Below, in pieces: positions 1-10,904 of a stretch of DNA of 64,000 nt (positions are counted from its first letter, which is position 1; the number at the start of each line of letters is the position of its first letter). This DNA comes from Amaranthus tricolor (taxonomy: Eukaryota > Streptophyta > Magnoliopsida > Caryophyllales > Amaranthaceae). The notes under the pieces are model-generated. The model was not told the DNA's origin. It saw only the letters and a program-made list of their open reading frames with translations, and did not search any database. Location of the stretch: assembly GCF_026212465.1 (NCBI RefSeq), contig NC_080053.1, positions 17,724,235 through 17,788,234 on the forward strand. Direction: 5' to 3'. Made by a program: the position numbers and the translations under genes.

Positions 1-778
1 TGCGCGAAAGTGCCAAAAAAGCTTAAAAACCCATAAAATCACAACTTAGCACGTAATTTCTAGCATATGACTATGATTTTCAATTTCAACCACTTCAACA
101 CAATAATATATACCAAATAGTGTTGTGTTCCAAGTTTCGTGCAAAACAAACCGAGTTTGAGCTACTTTATGCGCGAAAGTGCCAAAAAAGCTTAAAAACC
201 CATAAAATCGCAACTTAACACTTGATTTCTAGCATGACTATGATTTTCAGTTCCAACCACTTCAACACAATAATATATACCAAATAGTGTTGTGTGTCAA
301 GTTTCGTGCAAAACAAACCAAGTTTGAGCTACTTTATGCGCGAAAGTGCCAAAAAAGCTTAAAAACCCATAAAATCACAACTTAGCACGTAATTTCTAGC
401 ATATGACTATGATTTTCAATTTCAACCACTTCAACACAATAATATATACCAAATAGTGTTGTGTTCCAAGTTTCGTGCAAAACAAACCGAGTTTGAGCTA
501 CTTTATGCGCGAAAGTGCCAAAAAAGCTTAAAAACCCATAAAATTGCAACTTAGCACGTAATTTCTAGCATATGACTATGATTTTCAATTCCAACCACTT
601 CAACACAATAATATATACCATATAGTGTTGTGTGCCAAGTTTCGTGCAAAACAACCAAGTTTGAGCTACTTTATGCGCAAAAGTGCCAAAAAAGATTAAA
701 AACCCATAAAATCGCAACTTAACACTTAATTTCTAGCATATGACTATTATTTTCAATTCCAACCACTTCAACACAATA
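1..778. repeat. 168-bp tandem repeat, about 4.6 copies
   Basis: A unit starting TGCGCGAAAGTGCC recurs at 1, 170, 337, 506 and 674, a period of 167-169 bp. Copies differ by a few substitutions and small indels. The array enters from beyond the left edge and stops abruptly near 778, where CACTA transposase-like sequence begins. No coding potential was seen. It could be a satellite or an internal tandem array of the neighbouring CACTA element. Confidence 0.93.
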
Positions 779-2463
779 GCATCCCGAGCCCCTTTACGCT
801 TGTAGCACGATAACCCACACCTAGGACACTCTTCTAAGTTCTCGTTTTCATTCCGATACAATACACAATCATTCGGAAACGCATGAATCTTCTGGTACTC
901 TAAGCCGAAAGGACACATGAGCTTTTTGGCATAATATATTGACTTTGGAAGTTCATTTCCCTCAGGAAGCATCTCACCTAACGCTTCTAATAACATTGTG
1001 AAACTAGCGTCACTCTAATTGAACTTTGACTTAATGTTGAAAATTTTTAACACTGCTGTTAGTTTGGTGAACTTTGTACATCCAGGGTACAACGGCCTTT
1101 GAGAAGCCTCTGTCAACAAGTCAAAAACACGAGTACGTTTTCCTAACTCATCCTCGACTCCCTCCATCATCTCATCAACACGATCCACATCCTCATCGAC
1201 ATTCTCTTCATCTGTCTCATACCCATCAACAACGATCTACTACATCCTCATTGACATCGGCCACATTATTGACATCCTCAATAACACTTTTCTCTTTGTA
1301 CACTCCCTCCTCATCATGTCAAACCCAAACGTGATATTGAGGCCTAAGCCCACGTCAAAGTATATGCTCCCTAAGGATATGAACACTATCTACCTTTGAT
1401 ACATTTCCACAAGTGACACATGGGCAATAAAAACCAACTCCCTCCGTCCTAACTTGATGTTCAACCGCAATACTACAAAATTCTAATACGCCATCAATAA
1501 ATTCTGACGATTCAATGCTTCCATACATCCAAGAACGATCTTTTTTCATCCTAATTTGTGTGATTAATTAATTCAACACAAAATTAATAACAACTTTTAA
1601 CATATATACTTAACGAACTCCAAAATTAAGTAACAATCATTCATTTAACCCTAATTTACAATATTAATAATAAACCATCATGATCTATAAATTGTTCAAA
1701 AAATATATATAAATTAATAAGAATATTGTTTTAACCATCATAATAATAAATTTAACCATAAGCAACCCTAATTAAACCTAATTTACAAACTATAAAAAAA
1801 TTATGATAAATTTAAAACATAAAAATAACAACTACATACACATTCATAAATTATGATAAATTTAAACCTAATTTACAAAATCAAAATGAAAATTATACCT
1901 TGAATTTTCGTGGGTTTTGGGTTGTGTATAACCTATACAATGAAAAAAAAATAGTATAAAAAAAACTAAGCCCTAAAACACAATTAATGAAGCTTGAACA
2001 ACAATGGGTTTGAGAACTAAGCTTTAAAAATTTATACCTTGAAGAAGAGCAAGAACTAAGCCCAAATTTCGTGGGTTTTTCGTGGGTTTAAGAAGAGCAA
2101 CAACAATGTACAGAGTGAGTTTGAAGCAGCATATGATGAAGAAGAGCAAGAAGAGCAAGAATGATGAAGAAGAGCAAGAACTAAGATGATGAAGAAGAGG
2201 GTTTGAAAAGCAAGAAACTGTTGTCGGTTTTTGAAGAGCTGGGTTTTTGAAGAAGATGAAAACGTATGTTTTATGAAATAGAAGAGGGCTTTGCATTTTA
2301 ACGTTATAAGACGCATTTTTGAAAGTGTTAAATGCTGCGGGCAAGCTTAAAACCGCAGCATTTGAATGTTTATTTTTTTTCCTAATTCTTTTTCCTATTT
2401 ATTGCTGCGTATATAAAAACCGCAGCAAATGATTAGCAGTGGATACGTTTTTTTCCATTAGTG
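773..2463 (-). mobile_element. CACTA (En/Spm) transposon, 5' part with terminus
   Basis: Read on the minus strand the element starts at 2463 with CACTAATGG, the hallmark CACTA end. It is followed by subterminal motifs of the type TGCTGCGG/CCGCAGCA, repeated at about 2319-2450. TNP2-like coding fragments lie further in (1549 down to 779). The outside base triplet at 2464-2466 is CTT, the expected 3-bp target-site copy, but the other end is not in the window so it cannot be confirmed. The 168-bp tandem array replaces or interrupts the transposase. Confidence 0.8.
779..1549 (-). pseudogene. CACTA TNP2-type transposase, broken N-terminal part
   Basis: Two minus-strand pieces resemble the start of plant En/Spm TNP2 transposases. 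The first (1549-1355) begins MKKDRSWMYG and continues with a Cys-rich stretch (FYCPCVTCGN), as in the transposase-associated N-terminal domain. The second (996-779) has LPEGNELPKS, YYAKKLMCPFGLEY, HAFPNDCVLY and a CPRCG zinc-ribbon-like motif, the conserved block just before the catalytic domain. About 360 bp between them is not open in one frame. The catalytic core is absent, cut by the tandem array, so the product is non-functional. The family assignment rests on motif recognition. Confidence 0.8.
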
Positions 2464-2630
2464 CTTGAACCACCGTCGGCTCTGATACCATGAAGACTTG
2501 AATAACTCTCAAATTAAAGCTCTGTGTTTAATTGTGTTTGTTTCATTGATTTACTGTGCAAAAAAGATACAGATTATAAAGGAAAACACCTACCATAATT
2601 AAAAGATTTAAATCCCTAAATGTAACAGAC
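2464..2630 (-). mobile_element. LTR-retroelement remnant: PBS plus short LTR
   Basis: At 2476-2490 the plus strand reads TCGGCTCTGATACCA, the complement of a primer-binding site TGGTATCAGAGC (initiator tRNA-Met). It abuts a segment beginning TGAAGACTTG at 2491, as expected for an LTR edge on the minus strand. The other LTR edge may be ...GTAACA near 2629, giving a very short LTR, but this is uncertain. The CACTA element ends only about 12 bp from the PBS, so it inserted inside this retroelement. Confidence 0.45.
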
Positions 2631-5600
2631 TCAAAATTATTAATTTTAATCTTCCAATTAATTATTCCGAACTTTCAATTCAATTCTTTAATCCTTTGAT
2701 TATCCATTTCAAACCATCTTTAATTCCTAAATCTTTTCCGATTTTGTAATTTCTTTCAAATATTAAACTTTAAAATAGTATTTTTTTAAAAAATCTTTTT
2801 ATAAGCACTAAAATATTATTTTATAGTACGAAAAGTAAAATTTTATTATTATATTCACGATTTTGTAAAACGTTACGTTTTTACTTTCTTCCTTAAACTA
2901 CATTACTACTTATTATTTTAACCTTATAATTTTGATTTAATTATTTTATATATAAAAATGAGTCGTATTTTTATCATTAACAATATGTATAGTTTAAGCA
3001 AAATTTTCTAAATAAACTACATATTTTCATGATCAAATTTACCCATTATTTTAAAGTATATTCACTTGTACATACTAGAACAAAAATTTGATGAACCAAA
3101 ATCCTTTCTATAGTAACTCATGATGTTTATCACTTACACAAGCTATCACCATTTCCTTACACAAGCTAACCTTCTTTTACACTCCAAACTCTTACACATT
3201 CACTTACACACTCTAACTCTTACACATTCACTTACACACCCTAAATCACTTACACAAGTTAACCTTCTTCTATACTCCTAACACTCTTTTTCATACAATC
3301 TAATAAACCACAAAGTTACCCAAACCCATTATAAATACCCCCCCTTAGCCATGAGATCACTTACACCACCATCATCAAATCTTTCTAACATTCTTTCTTA
3401 TATTTTCACTTCATTAAAATCTTACTACATTAATACCTTTATTATTAATTGAAGAAATTCAAGAACATGAAGCTTAGAACACTCTTTATTTAGCTTAAAT
3501 CATCGTCATTATTTTGGGAGTTTGGGTTAATTATCTTTGGAGCATTATTATCTATGTTGGAGGGTCTTATTTCTTATTATTTTCCTAATTAGTACTTAGT
3601 ACTAATCCTTGTGTTAGTATGGTATAACTTCTTACCCTAGTCTTTTTGTGGAATTTACATTATATTTATTTTATAATATGCAAAGTCTGAAATATGTTAA
3701 TATGTTTTAGTGGAAGTTAGTTTAATGAAATTACGATCAAGATTATATTAAGTATGTGGATGCTAAAAGTATTTTTAGTATGTTAATTTAATAATCTTTG
3801 AACAAGTTTAGGAAGTTGGGTGCAAAATTATATTCTAGTGACATTAAGTATGATTTATGTTATAAACTAGTGCTAGTATGTTTATGAGTTATGTGTTACA
3901 TTAGAAATGTTATTATATTTAAGAATTTGTTTTATGTTAGAATTTTTTATTAATATGTTTATGTTAGTCTTCAACTAGTTTATGAGGTAGTAAGTTATTT
4001 TATGAATGTATTTTACCAAGTATGATTATATTAAGAATATTGTTATTATACTTTATTCTGAGATTTAAGTTTATCCTTAAAGTTGTAGTAAATTTCTAAG
4101 TTATTGCGTAAAGTTTTTAAATCTAGGATTTACTATAGTAAATTAAATGAAGTTGTTTTGTTAGTGAAAAAGGCCCCAAAACACTTATAGGCCATTCGAC
4201 CATTATCATATTAAAAAGAAAAAGAGTTTACTTTACTTTTATATATTATTATAAGCTATTTTGTGATAATATTAAAATACAATCTTAAAAGTTATTTTTG
4301 AGAAATTTTTATAAGTTATTAAATATTAAAGTGATTTTCTTGAATATATGAGATATCATAATTAAAAAATAACTCTTGTGACATTTAATTACTATTTAGT
4401 ACAAAATAATATTTTATTTGCTAACCATTTGACCAAAATTTATATAAAAAGATGTAAAAATATTTTTAGTAAACTTGCTCTTAAACTATGTGTGAAATAT
4501 TGATTTTTGTGAAATTATAAGTTTTATTTGTTTTATAACTAGAATGTTGATTTTTGGGAATCTAATAAGTTTACTTGTTTTTCCAAACTTGAAATAATTA
4601 TTTTTGGTAAACTTGTTGAATTTTGAAAATTTATCCAAAGGTTGCAGTTTAACTTGAATTTTAATTAGAATGTTTGATTTTGTGAAGAGAATAAAGTTTT
4701 ACTTATTCTAAAGTTGGAAATTTTGATTTTTGGAACTTATTTCAAGAGAAATAGATTTTAGTAACTACTTGCGGAAAATACTAATTTGGAGACTATTAAT
4801 AGAGTATTAAGTTATTAGTGTGAATATTGTGAGCTATTAAAATAAAGTTATAAATAAAATTTAATGTGTAAAAATTAAGTAATGAACATATAAAGACGTA
4901 AAGGTAAACGTTATGGTTAAGAATTATATTAAATAAATGAAGTTACCACCTAGGTTGGTCAAAGTCAAATTCAAAGTCAACTTGTAGTAATAAAAATGTG
5001 ATGTACTTGTGTGAATGAGTATTGATTGAATGACCCTAATAGTAAGGTAATGTCGAACCATGGACCAGCATGAAAATCCCGGCGTCCGTGTTGGCCGACA
5101 CTTAAAATGCAGTGTAAGACAGTGGTTCGCTACCTATCCTGTAGAGCTCGAGCATAAATATTGTATTGGAGGGGTGACGACTCCCACCACAGTTAGGGTT
5201 TAGGACTACAGTCCTCACCTAACCAGACCCTTACATATATCAGGTGTCATATTGATGTGTCTGTTGATCAGTGATAAACTTGATTAGTGTTGATGCTATG
5301 ATGCATGGTATGGTTATGAGTATTAACCAAATGAACTTACTTAAGTGTTAAGATTACCGAATTGTATAAGTGGCAGTAACGTACTTCTGTCAGGATCGAG
5401 AATGGTATCTTAATGACTTAAAAGTATGTAACAGAAAAAGAATATGGTAAAAGTATACGGTGGTGTCAATTAAGTATAAGTTCGTACTGAAATTATTATT
5501 TTGTAAATATAGCGTATAATTTCTGTATTTTGAGCTGGATAGGAAGTTATGCTCGGCGTTAAGCGCTGACTGATTCAATCGGCTGTCATCCGTATCATGG

Positions 5601-5900
5601 ATGACAGTTTAGTTCGGGTTCCGATCCAGGCCGTAGCAATTACTATTTATCGAGAACTTAGCTGTTTTTTGTATCTTTATTGATGACTCGATGATGATGT
5701 ATTTTTTTTTTCTTTTTAAGCAAACAATATTTCTTATCAGATGTAATATTTTACTTTTCTTTTAAAAAGTTTTAGTATTTAAAGTTTTTAACAGTTCGGC
5801 ATTTTGAGAATATTTTTTGTATTAAACATAATTATTAAATGATAATTATGTATCGAGATTGTTTCTCCTGTTACACTAAATATCCTCCTAATAATTCTAA
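2631..5900. other. Intergenic DNA with probable gypsy-type LTR remnant
   Basis: No gene is supported. The stretch 3120-3290 is a degenerate repeat of CTTACACA-type words. A TATA-like box (TATAAATACC, about 3330) precedes a segment containing GAAGAAATTCAAG, similar to the start region of the long LTR at 24.2 kb. A less AT-rich island at 5040-5270 and 5540-5640 resembles the interior of long Tekay/Del-type LTRs. The whole block is probably a decayed LTR, but its borders cannot be placed. Confidence 0.4.
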
Positions 5901-5989
5901 AATATTGTAATATGAGAAACTATACATATTTAGTTTATTCTAAATTATTATTTACTTCAGATATACCCAAATCCTATAAAAATATACCA

Positions 5990-6520
5990 ATGATACTTAA
6001 TCATGACACTTTTAAATGGGAGTTTTTTTTAGGGATTTTGATGCGCATATATATGCATCGATTCCAAAGAAAGTAATTGGAATCATAACAATTATAATCA
6101 TAATATAATCTAATCTCAAGCAAAAGTAAGCCATTGCATGATCCCAAAACTAGGGTTTTCTTGTTGTAATCGTCATTATCAAATTCATCATTGTTCAAAT
6201 TAAAGGATGGGAAAGGTATTTTAGTAGCCTCAAGTGGAAGTTTTGAGTTTTGATGAACATGATGATAATCATGGAGACATAAATTCTAGTTTCAGAATGA
6301 TTGAGGAGGAGTAATGCATTAGATTCATGGGTTTTGGTGGATTGTTGAAGATGAATTTGGATGAAATACTTGGGAGTTTTCGATGTAATTTTGCCATGTT
6401 TTTGATACGGTTTTGAATCGAATTAGGATTTGATTGGTAGCCTTGATAGAATGTTGAACATGATTTCTTTGTGTATGTGGAGAGGTATGAGATCATTACT
6501 TCTCATTGAATATGAGGTGA
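5990..6520 (-). pseudogene. F-box protein pseudogene (left copy)
   Basis: The minus strand encodes MRSNDLIPLHIHKEIMFN, then ILSRLPIKS, then after a 1-nt loss LIRFKTVSKTWQNYI: an N-terminal F-box split by a frameshift. Further on, GSCNGLLLLE followed by LWNRC (about 6145-6030) matches the F-box-associated region signature (GSCNGLL...WNP). F-box proteins recruit substrates to SCF ubiquitin ligases. This copy cannot make a full protein: it has a frameshift and later stops. The same locus is in the right arm at the window end, with the same frame break, so the damage precedes the duplication. Confidence 0.7.
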
Positions 6521-7016
6521 AACCATTAGTTGCCATTGGACAAGATTATCTTTGTATTATCAATATAAACAAACGAACGTGAACCCTATTTATTAATTTT
6601 TGAAAACATTAATTTCCATATATTTTATTTTAAGCAAGTTCATATTCATTTTTTGATTACCTCTTTTTAAAACATAAAATTTTAAATGATAATATATTTA
6701 GTCTGTTAAAAAATAACCTAAATTTTTTAATTGATTAATGAATTAAAAAAAATTAACTAATTATATAAGTTTGACTCATAGTAAAAAAATTAACTAATTA
6801 GAAAAAATTGTATTATTCACGGTAATTTTTCCTTTATTTTATGAAACGTTCCATATATTTTATTTATGGAAGTTCATATATATCTTTATTTTTTAACTTT
6901 TTAGGAAATAATTAAACTACTTTCATCTCCACCACATCTTGTAAACATTTATACATACTTACCTATATTAAAAGATACAATACAATCTCCTATCTTAGTA
7001 TAATATATTCCATTTT
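6521..7016. other. AT-rich intergenic DNA shared by both arms
   Basis: No gene seen. It corresponds to about 62990-63690 in the right arm, where an extra foldback MITE is present. Here only a short remnant of that MITE family (TATTATTCACGGTAA, about 6811) remains. Confidence 0.6.
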
Positions 7017-7546
7017 GGGAAATTACACGTCGTAACTCTGAGGTTTTGGGTTTTTCACATGGTAATCAAAACTTTTAAAAAATTCACGTGGTAACCCTGA
7101 GGTTTACTAAATTGTTCCACCGTGAAATTTTTGTACATAAAAATTTATCAAATGTTAATTTCGAAGCTTTAAAACTGTTGTACGCCTATTTATACGACTC
7201 ACCATTTCAAATGCCATCAGTTTCAACATTTCCTCCAAAACATAAACCTTAACTCTACCATCTTTGGATTTAGGGGAAAAAAATATGATTTCGATGAAAG
7301 ATGATATAGTTAAGGTTTATATTTTGGGGGAAAAGGTTGAAACTGATGGTATTTGAAATGGTGAATCGCATAAATAGGCATACAACAGCTTTAAAGCTTA
7401 TAAATTAACATTTGCTAACATTTAATATGTAAAAAGGTCACAGTGGAACAATTTGGTATATCCCAGGGTTACCACATGAGTTTTTTAACAGTTTGGGTTA
7501 CTACGTGGAAAACCCAAAACCTTAGGGTTACCACGTAGAATTTCCC
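7017..7546. mobile_element. Mutator-like foldback MITE with 9-bp TSD
   Basis: The 530-bp element is bounded by TTCCATTTT at 7008-7016 and again at 7547-7555, a perfect 9-bp target-site duplication typical of Mutator-like elements. Its ends are inverted repeats: GGGAAATTACACGTCGTAAC at the left, and GGGAAATTCTACGTGGTAAC read inward from the right. The inverted homology runs almost to the middle (near 7270), so the element is essentially one long hairpin. No coding capacity. The same element, same length, sits at 62451-62980. Confidence 0.9.
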
Positions 7547-9173
7547 TTCCATTTTTTTATAAGAAAAAATTACGATGAATTATACAACTTTTCGTTAATT
7601 TTCATACAATAATATCAACTTTTAGTTAACTATGAATAATACCAAATCAGAGAGTTTTTTTCCTAAAATAATACCAACTTTAGTTTATTAACTAATTTAC
7701 CAAAATTTTTTCCTATAAACCTATGCACCATATTAATATATTTTGATTGACCTAAATTTACTCCATAAGTTTACATGAACACTTTAAGTTATGTGTTATA
7801 AAAAATAAACACTAAAAAAGTTAAGATTTATAAATACAATGTCAAGTTCAGATTTTTTCCGCCAAAAAACCCATAATTGAAGTTTTTATTTTCAGTTTAT
7901 TTCTATTTATATTTCTAACTGTTAATTAAAATTCTTATTCATTTCATCACCCATATTTTAGTTAGTCCAAAACTTTCTTGGTCTAAATATCAACATTATA
8001 AAAAACCATCTTTCTCAATGCCTAGACAACCTTCAATTGCGATCAAATCCCAATAAAAAAGGTTTGTTGGAGAGTGTAAGATCAAATCTGAGTATTGTTG
8101 CTCGTAAATGTGACGAGATGACCAATTAATGATACAATGTATGCATTTGTAAACTAAAATAATAATCCGCAAGGGTAAATTAGAAAAATAAATAATTGAC
8201 GTTGATAATTGAAAAAAAAAATACAATTATGTACATTCAAAATTACTAAAGAGATAGACAAATAAAAAATTCTAATTTTTTGAAAGCCCTAATTTAGCTT
8301 AGAAAACTAAAACCCCTAATTTACCTTAATTTATAAAAACATCTACTATTAAGAAAACATTATTTTCCTAATTACATTACATCTCTATCCACACCATTTC
8401 CTTTACATACAATCTCAAATGTAATAGTTTTACTGTGAGACCAATTTAATTAGGTTGACACATATATATTTAGTGTGTTAAAGTGATCACTTATAATTAT
8501 AAATTCGAAGTGATCAATTAGATAAATTGACTACCTATATAGAATAGTCTCATAATTTAACAATCTTAAAAAAAACGAACTGAAACATAAAAATTTAAAA
8601 TTAAAACTGAATCACAAAAATGTTAAAATTAGCTAAAAAAAATAAAGTATAATATATATTATAATTGTCGATTAGCATGTGCAAAGTGGTCTACAGAACA
8701 GACCCCCGTTATCAGAGGGGCCCAAAAATCTGTTTTATACTTATTTGATTTATTGTTTCAATTAGTAAAATATATTTATACTATTTTTACACGAGAGTAA
8801 CCAAAAAATAATGACTCAAATATAAATATTTTAATAAATGGAGAAAATTTTTTATATACTAATATTTAGTTTTTCTTTTCATAAATTCTAAGAGATAAAA
8901 TAGACACAAGGGATTTAGGAGACGGCCTTCATTATTTTCAAAATATAAATTAAAAAACAAAAAAGAATACTCTTTCTTAGCAGCGCACGACTATAACTTC
9001 TAAAAAAACACACACGAGTGTAACGGTAATCCCAAACTATAAATCAAACCCTCAATGCTTCCTGGGTTTCACCATAACCACCGTTAATTCTCTAACATTA
9101 ACGTTAAGCTCAAGCAACCATTGTCAATTATTATTGTGTTTTGTTCGTTAATTTATTGTTTCACTCTCGTATC
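7547..9173. other. WNK upstream region with unoccupied hAT target site
   Basis: No gene seen. Positions 7745-7752 (GATTGACC) are the empty target of the hAT insertion that occupies the right arm at 57536-59533. The stretch 8230-9140 corresponds to 56130-57060 in the right arm. The 5' leader of the WNK gene lies at about 9050-9173. Confidence 0.7.
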
Positions 9174-10568
9174 ATGGGTTTGAATTGCGACGGTGAATTC
9201 GTAATTGTGGAGACAGATCCGACGAGACGTTATGTCAGGTACGATGAAATCATCGGAGAAGGCGCATTTAAAACAGTTTACAGGGGTTTCGATGAATTTA
9301 ACGGTTTAGAGATTGCTTGGAGTATAATCCAGTTACCTGATAATTTGTTCAAATCGCAGAACTATCTCGAGAGTTTATGTGCAGAATCAGTTTTGTTGAA
9401 ATCATTAAAACATATTAATATTATGAGATGTTACCATTCATGGGTTGATTACCAGAAGAAGACGGTTAATATGATTACTGAACTTTTCTCATCAGGAAAT
9501 ATGAGTGAGTATCGTACGAAACATAATCATGTTGATAGTAAGGCCATCAAGAATTGGTCTCGACAGATTTTAAGTGGGTTGTCTTATCTTCATTGCCACG
9601 AACCACCAATTATTCATAGAGATCTTAAGTGTGATAACATCTTCATTAATGGCAACTCTGGCAAGGTCAAAATCGGAGACCTTGGGCTTTCAACGATTGT
9701 TCGACAAGGTAGTGCAATGCCGCGTGGTGCTGGTACACCTCAATTCATGGCGCCAGAGCTTTTTGAGGAAGAATATGATGAGAGAGTGGATGTGTATTCC
9801 TTTGGAATGTGTTTGCTTCAGATGGTCACTAGGGAATTACCTTACAGTGAATGTACTAACTCCGCTCAGATTTATAAGAAGGTTATCTCAACCCTTAACA
9901 AAGTGACTGATTTACAGGTGAAGGAGTTTATTGACAAGTGTTTGGCTCCTGTATCTGAAAGACCTTCTGCTATCGAGCTTTTGAATGACTCGTTTCTTGC
10001 ACCGAGTGAATCTGTATTGTCGCCTTTGGATTCGAGTTTGAGATCAGAATGTAGTGTTGGTGCTGCGGACTCAGTGAAGTCATTAGATACAAAATTCATG
10101 TTACAAGGAAAGCTGATGAAGGATTCGATATTAATGGTTCTATCGTTTGTTGAAGATGCGCAGCATCTGAAAACTGTAAAGTTTTCGTATTCTCTTGAAA
10201 CCGATACAGTTTATACTGTTATGGAAGAGATGGTGAAGAAGTTCGAGTTGTCAGATAACGATGCAGCATTAGTTACCGAGCTTATGAATGGATTGGTTGC
10301 AGAACTTGTACCTGCTTTTAGTGATTGCATTCCTTCAGATGCAGCACTTTTGGAGAATCATGATATCTGTGAGGAGAATAAAAAGTGTGCAAACTCTGAT
10401 TTAGTGTTTGAAGTCCCGAGTTGCAATGGTGACCATACGAGAAGCAGGTCTCCGGTTTCTGCTCAACGACAGATGACGAGGAGAGGCCACAAAAATAGTA
10501 AACAGGTAACAGCAAAGGCATGTTGGAGAAGGTTGTGGAAGTTCTGTGCTTGTGGTGATAGCTTTTAG
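9174..10568 (+). CDS. WNK-family protein kinase, WNK8/10/11-like (left copy)
   Basis: With-no-lysine Ser/Thr kinase, a cytosolic signalling enzyme family linked in plants to osmotic, flowering and G-protein pathways. Numbering from the ATG at 9174 (464 aa): the glycine-rich loop GEGAFKTVY carries the WNK-specific lysine K33, and the usual subdomain II lysine is serine in EIAWSII (S50). HRDLKCDN lies at 148-155, DLG at 169-171 (in place of DFG), and FMAPE ends at 195. A C-terminal segment from FMLQGKLMKDS matches the OSR1-C-like domain of plant WNKs. The tail is Arg/Lys-rich and ends CACGDSF. An in-frame ATG at 9141 gives 11 more residues; 9174 was preferred for its context (ATCATGG). The gene is intronless, unlike most plant WNKs. 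It converges with the ZRK gene, 336 bp apart. A copy at 54801-56102 is truncated. Confidence 0.93.
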   Translation: MGLNCDGEFVIVETDPTRRYVRYDEIIGEGAFKTVYRGFDEFNGLEIAWSIIQLPDNLFKSQNYLESLCAESVLLKSLKHINIMRCYHSWVDYQKKTVNMITELFSSGNMSEYRTKHNHVDSKAIKNWSRQILSGLSYLHCHEPPIIHRDLKCDNIFINGNSGKVKIGDLGLSTIVRQGSAMPRGAGTPQFMAPELFEEEYDERVDVYSFGMCLLQMVTRELPYSECTNSAQIYKKVISTLNKVTDLQVKEFIDKCLAPVSERPSAIELLNDSFLAPSESVLSPLDSSLRSECSVGAADSVKSLDTKFMLQGKLMKDSILMVLSFVEDAQHLKTVKFSYSLETDTVYTVMEEMVKKFELSDNDAALVTELMNGLVAELVPAFSDCIPSDAALLENHDICEENKKCANSDLVFEVPSCNGDHTRSRSPVSAQRQMTRRGHKNSKQVTAKACWRRLWKFCACGDSF

Positions 10569-10904
10569 GTTTTACTCTCGATTCTATCAGTAGATAAAAA
10601 AATTTTGTAGTCAGTTCTAGTTAGTTACACACAAAAAGGTTGTGTACAACATTCATTGTAATTATAATTTAATTTACAAATACAACATTCATTGTAATTT
10701 TGAGATGATTAAAATGTAAGTTTTGATATTGTTTGATTTACTTCGGTAGTTTGGTTCATATTGTTATTGAATGTTGTGAATGCATAAAGAATCACTTACA
10801 ACTTACAAATTACTTGCCTACTGATATCTTCTGCTGATTGTTCTTGATCTTGTATTTCATTTAATCAAAAGCTTGAACCTGAAATTTCAAGCACAGTTTC
10901 TGCT
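10569..10904. other. Intergenic gap between convergent WNK and ZRK genes
   Basis: This 336-bp stretch must hold both 3' UTRs. A short direct repeat (ACAACATTCATTGTAATT) occurs at about 10648 and 10683. No other feature seen. Confidence 0.7.

Noticed and set aside
1..778. CRISPR-like array
   Set aside because: The repeats are directly tandem with no unique spacers, and the DNA is plant nuclear.
1074..1334. Ser/Thr/His-rich plus-strand frame
   Set aside because: Antisense shadow of the CACTA transposase region; low-complexity.
2024..2344. Two overlapping minus-strand frames rich in Leu/Ser/Phe
   Set aside because: Low-complexity AGAAGA repeats in the CACTA leader; no domain.
2476..2490. tRNA gene
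   Set aside because: Only a 12-15 base primer-binding-site complement is present; no cloverleaf. The same holds at 18646-18661 and 57865-57873.
7996..8226. 76-codon frame with a partner at 56994-57299
   Set aside because: The two copies differ in start, length and frame integrity; similarity is explained by the duplicated non-coding DNA.
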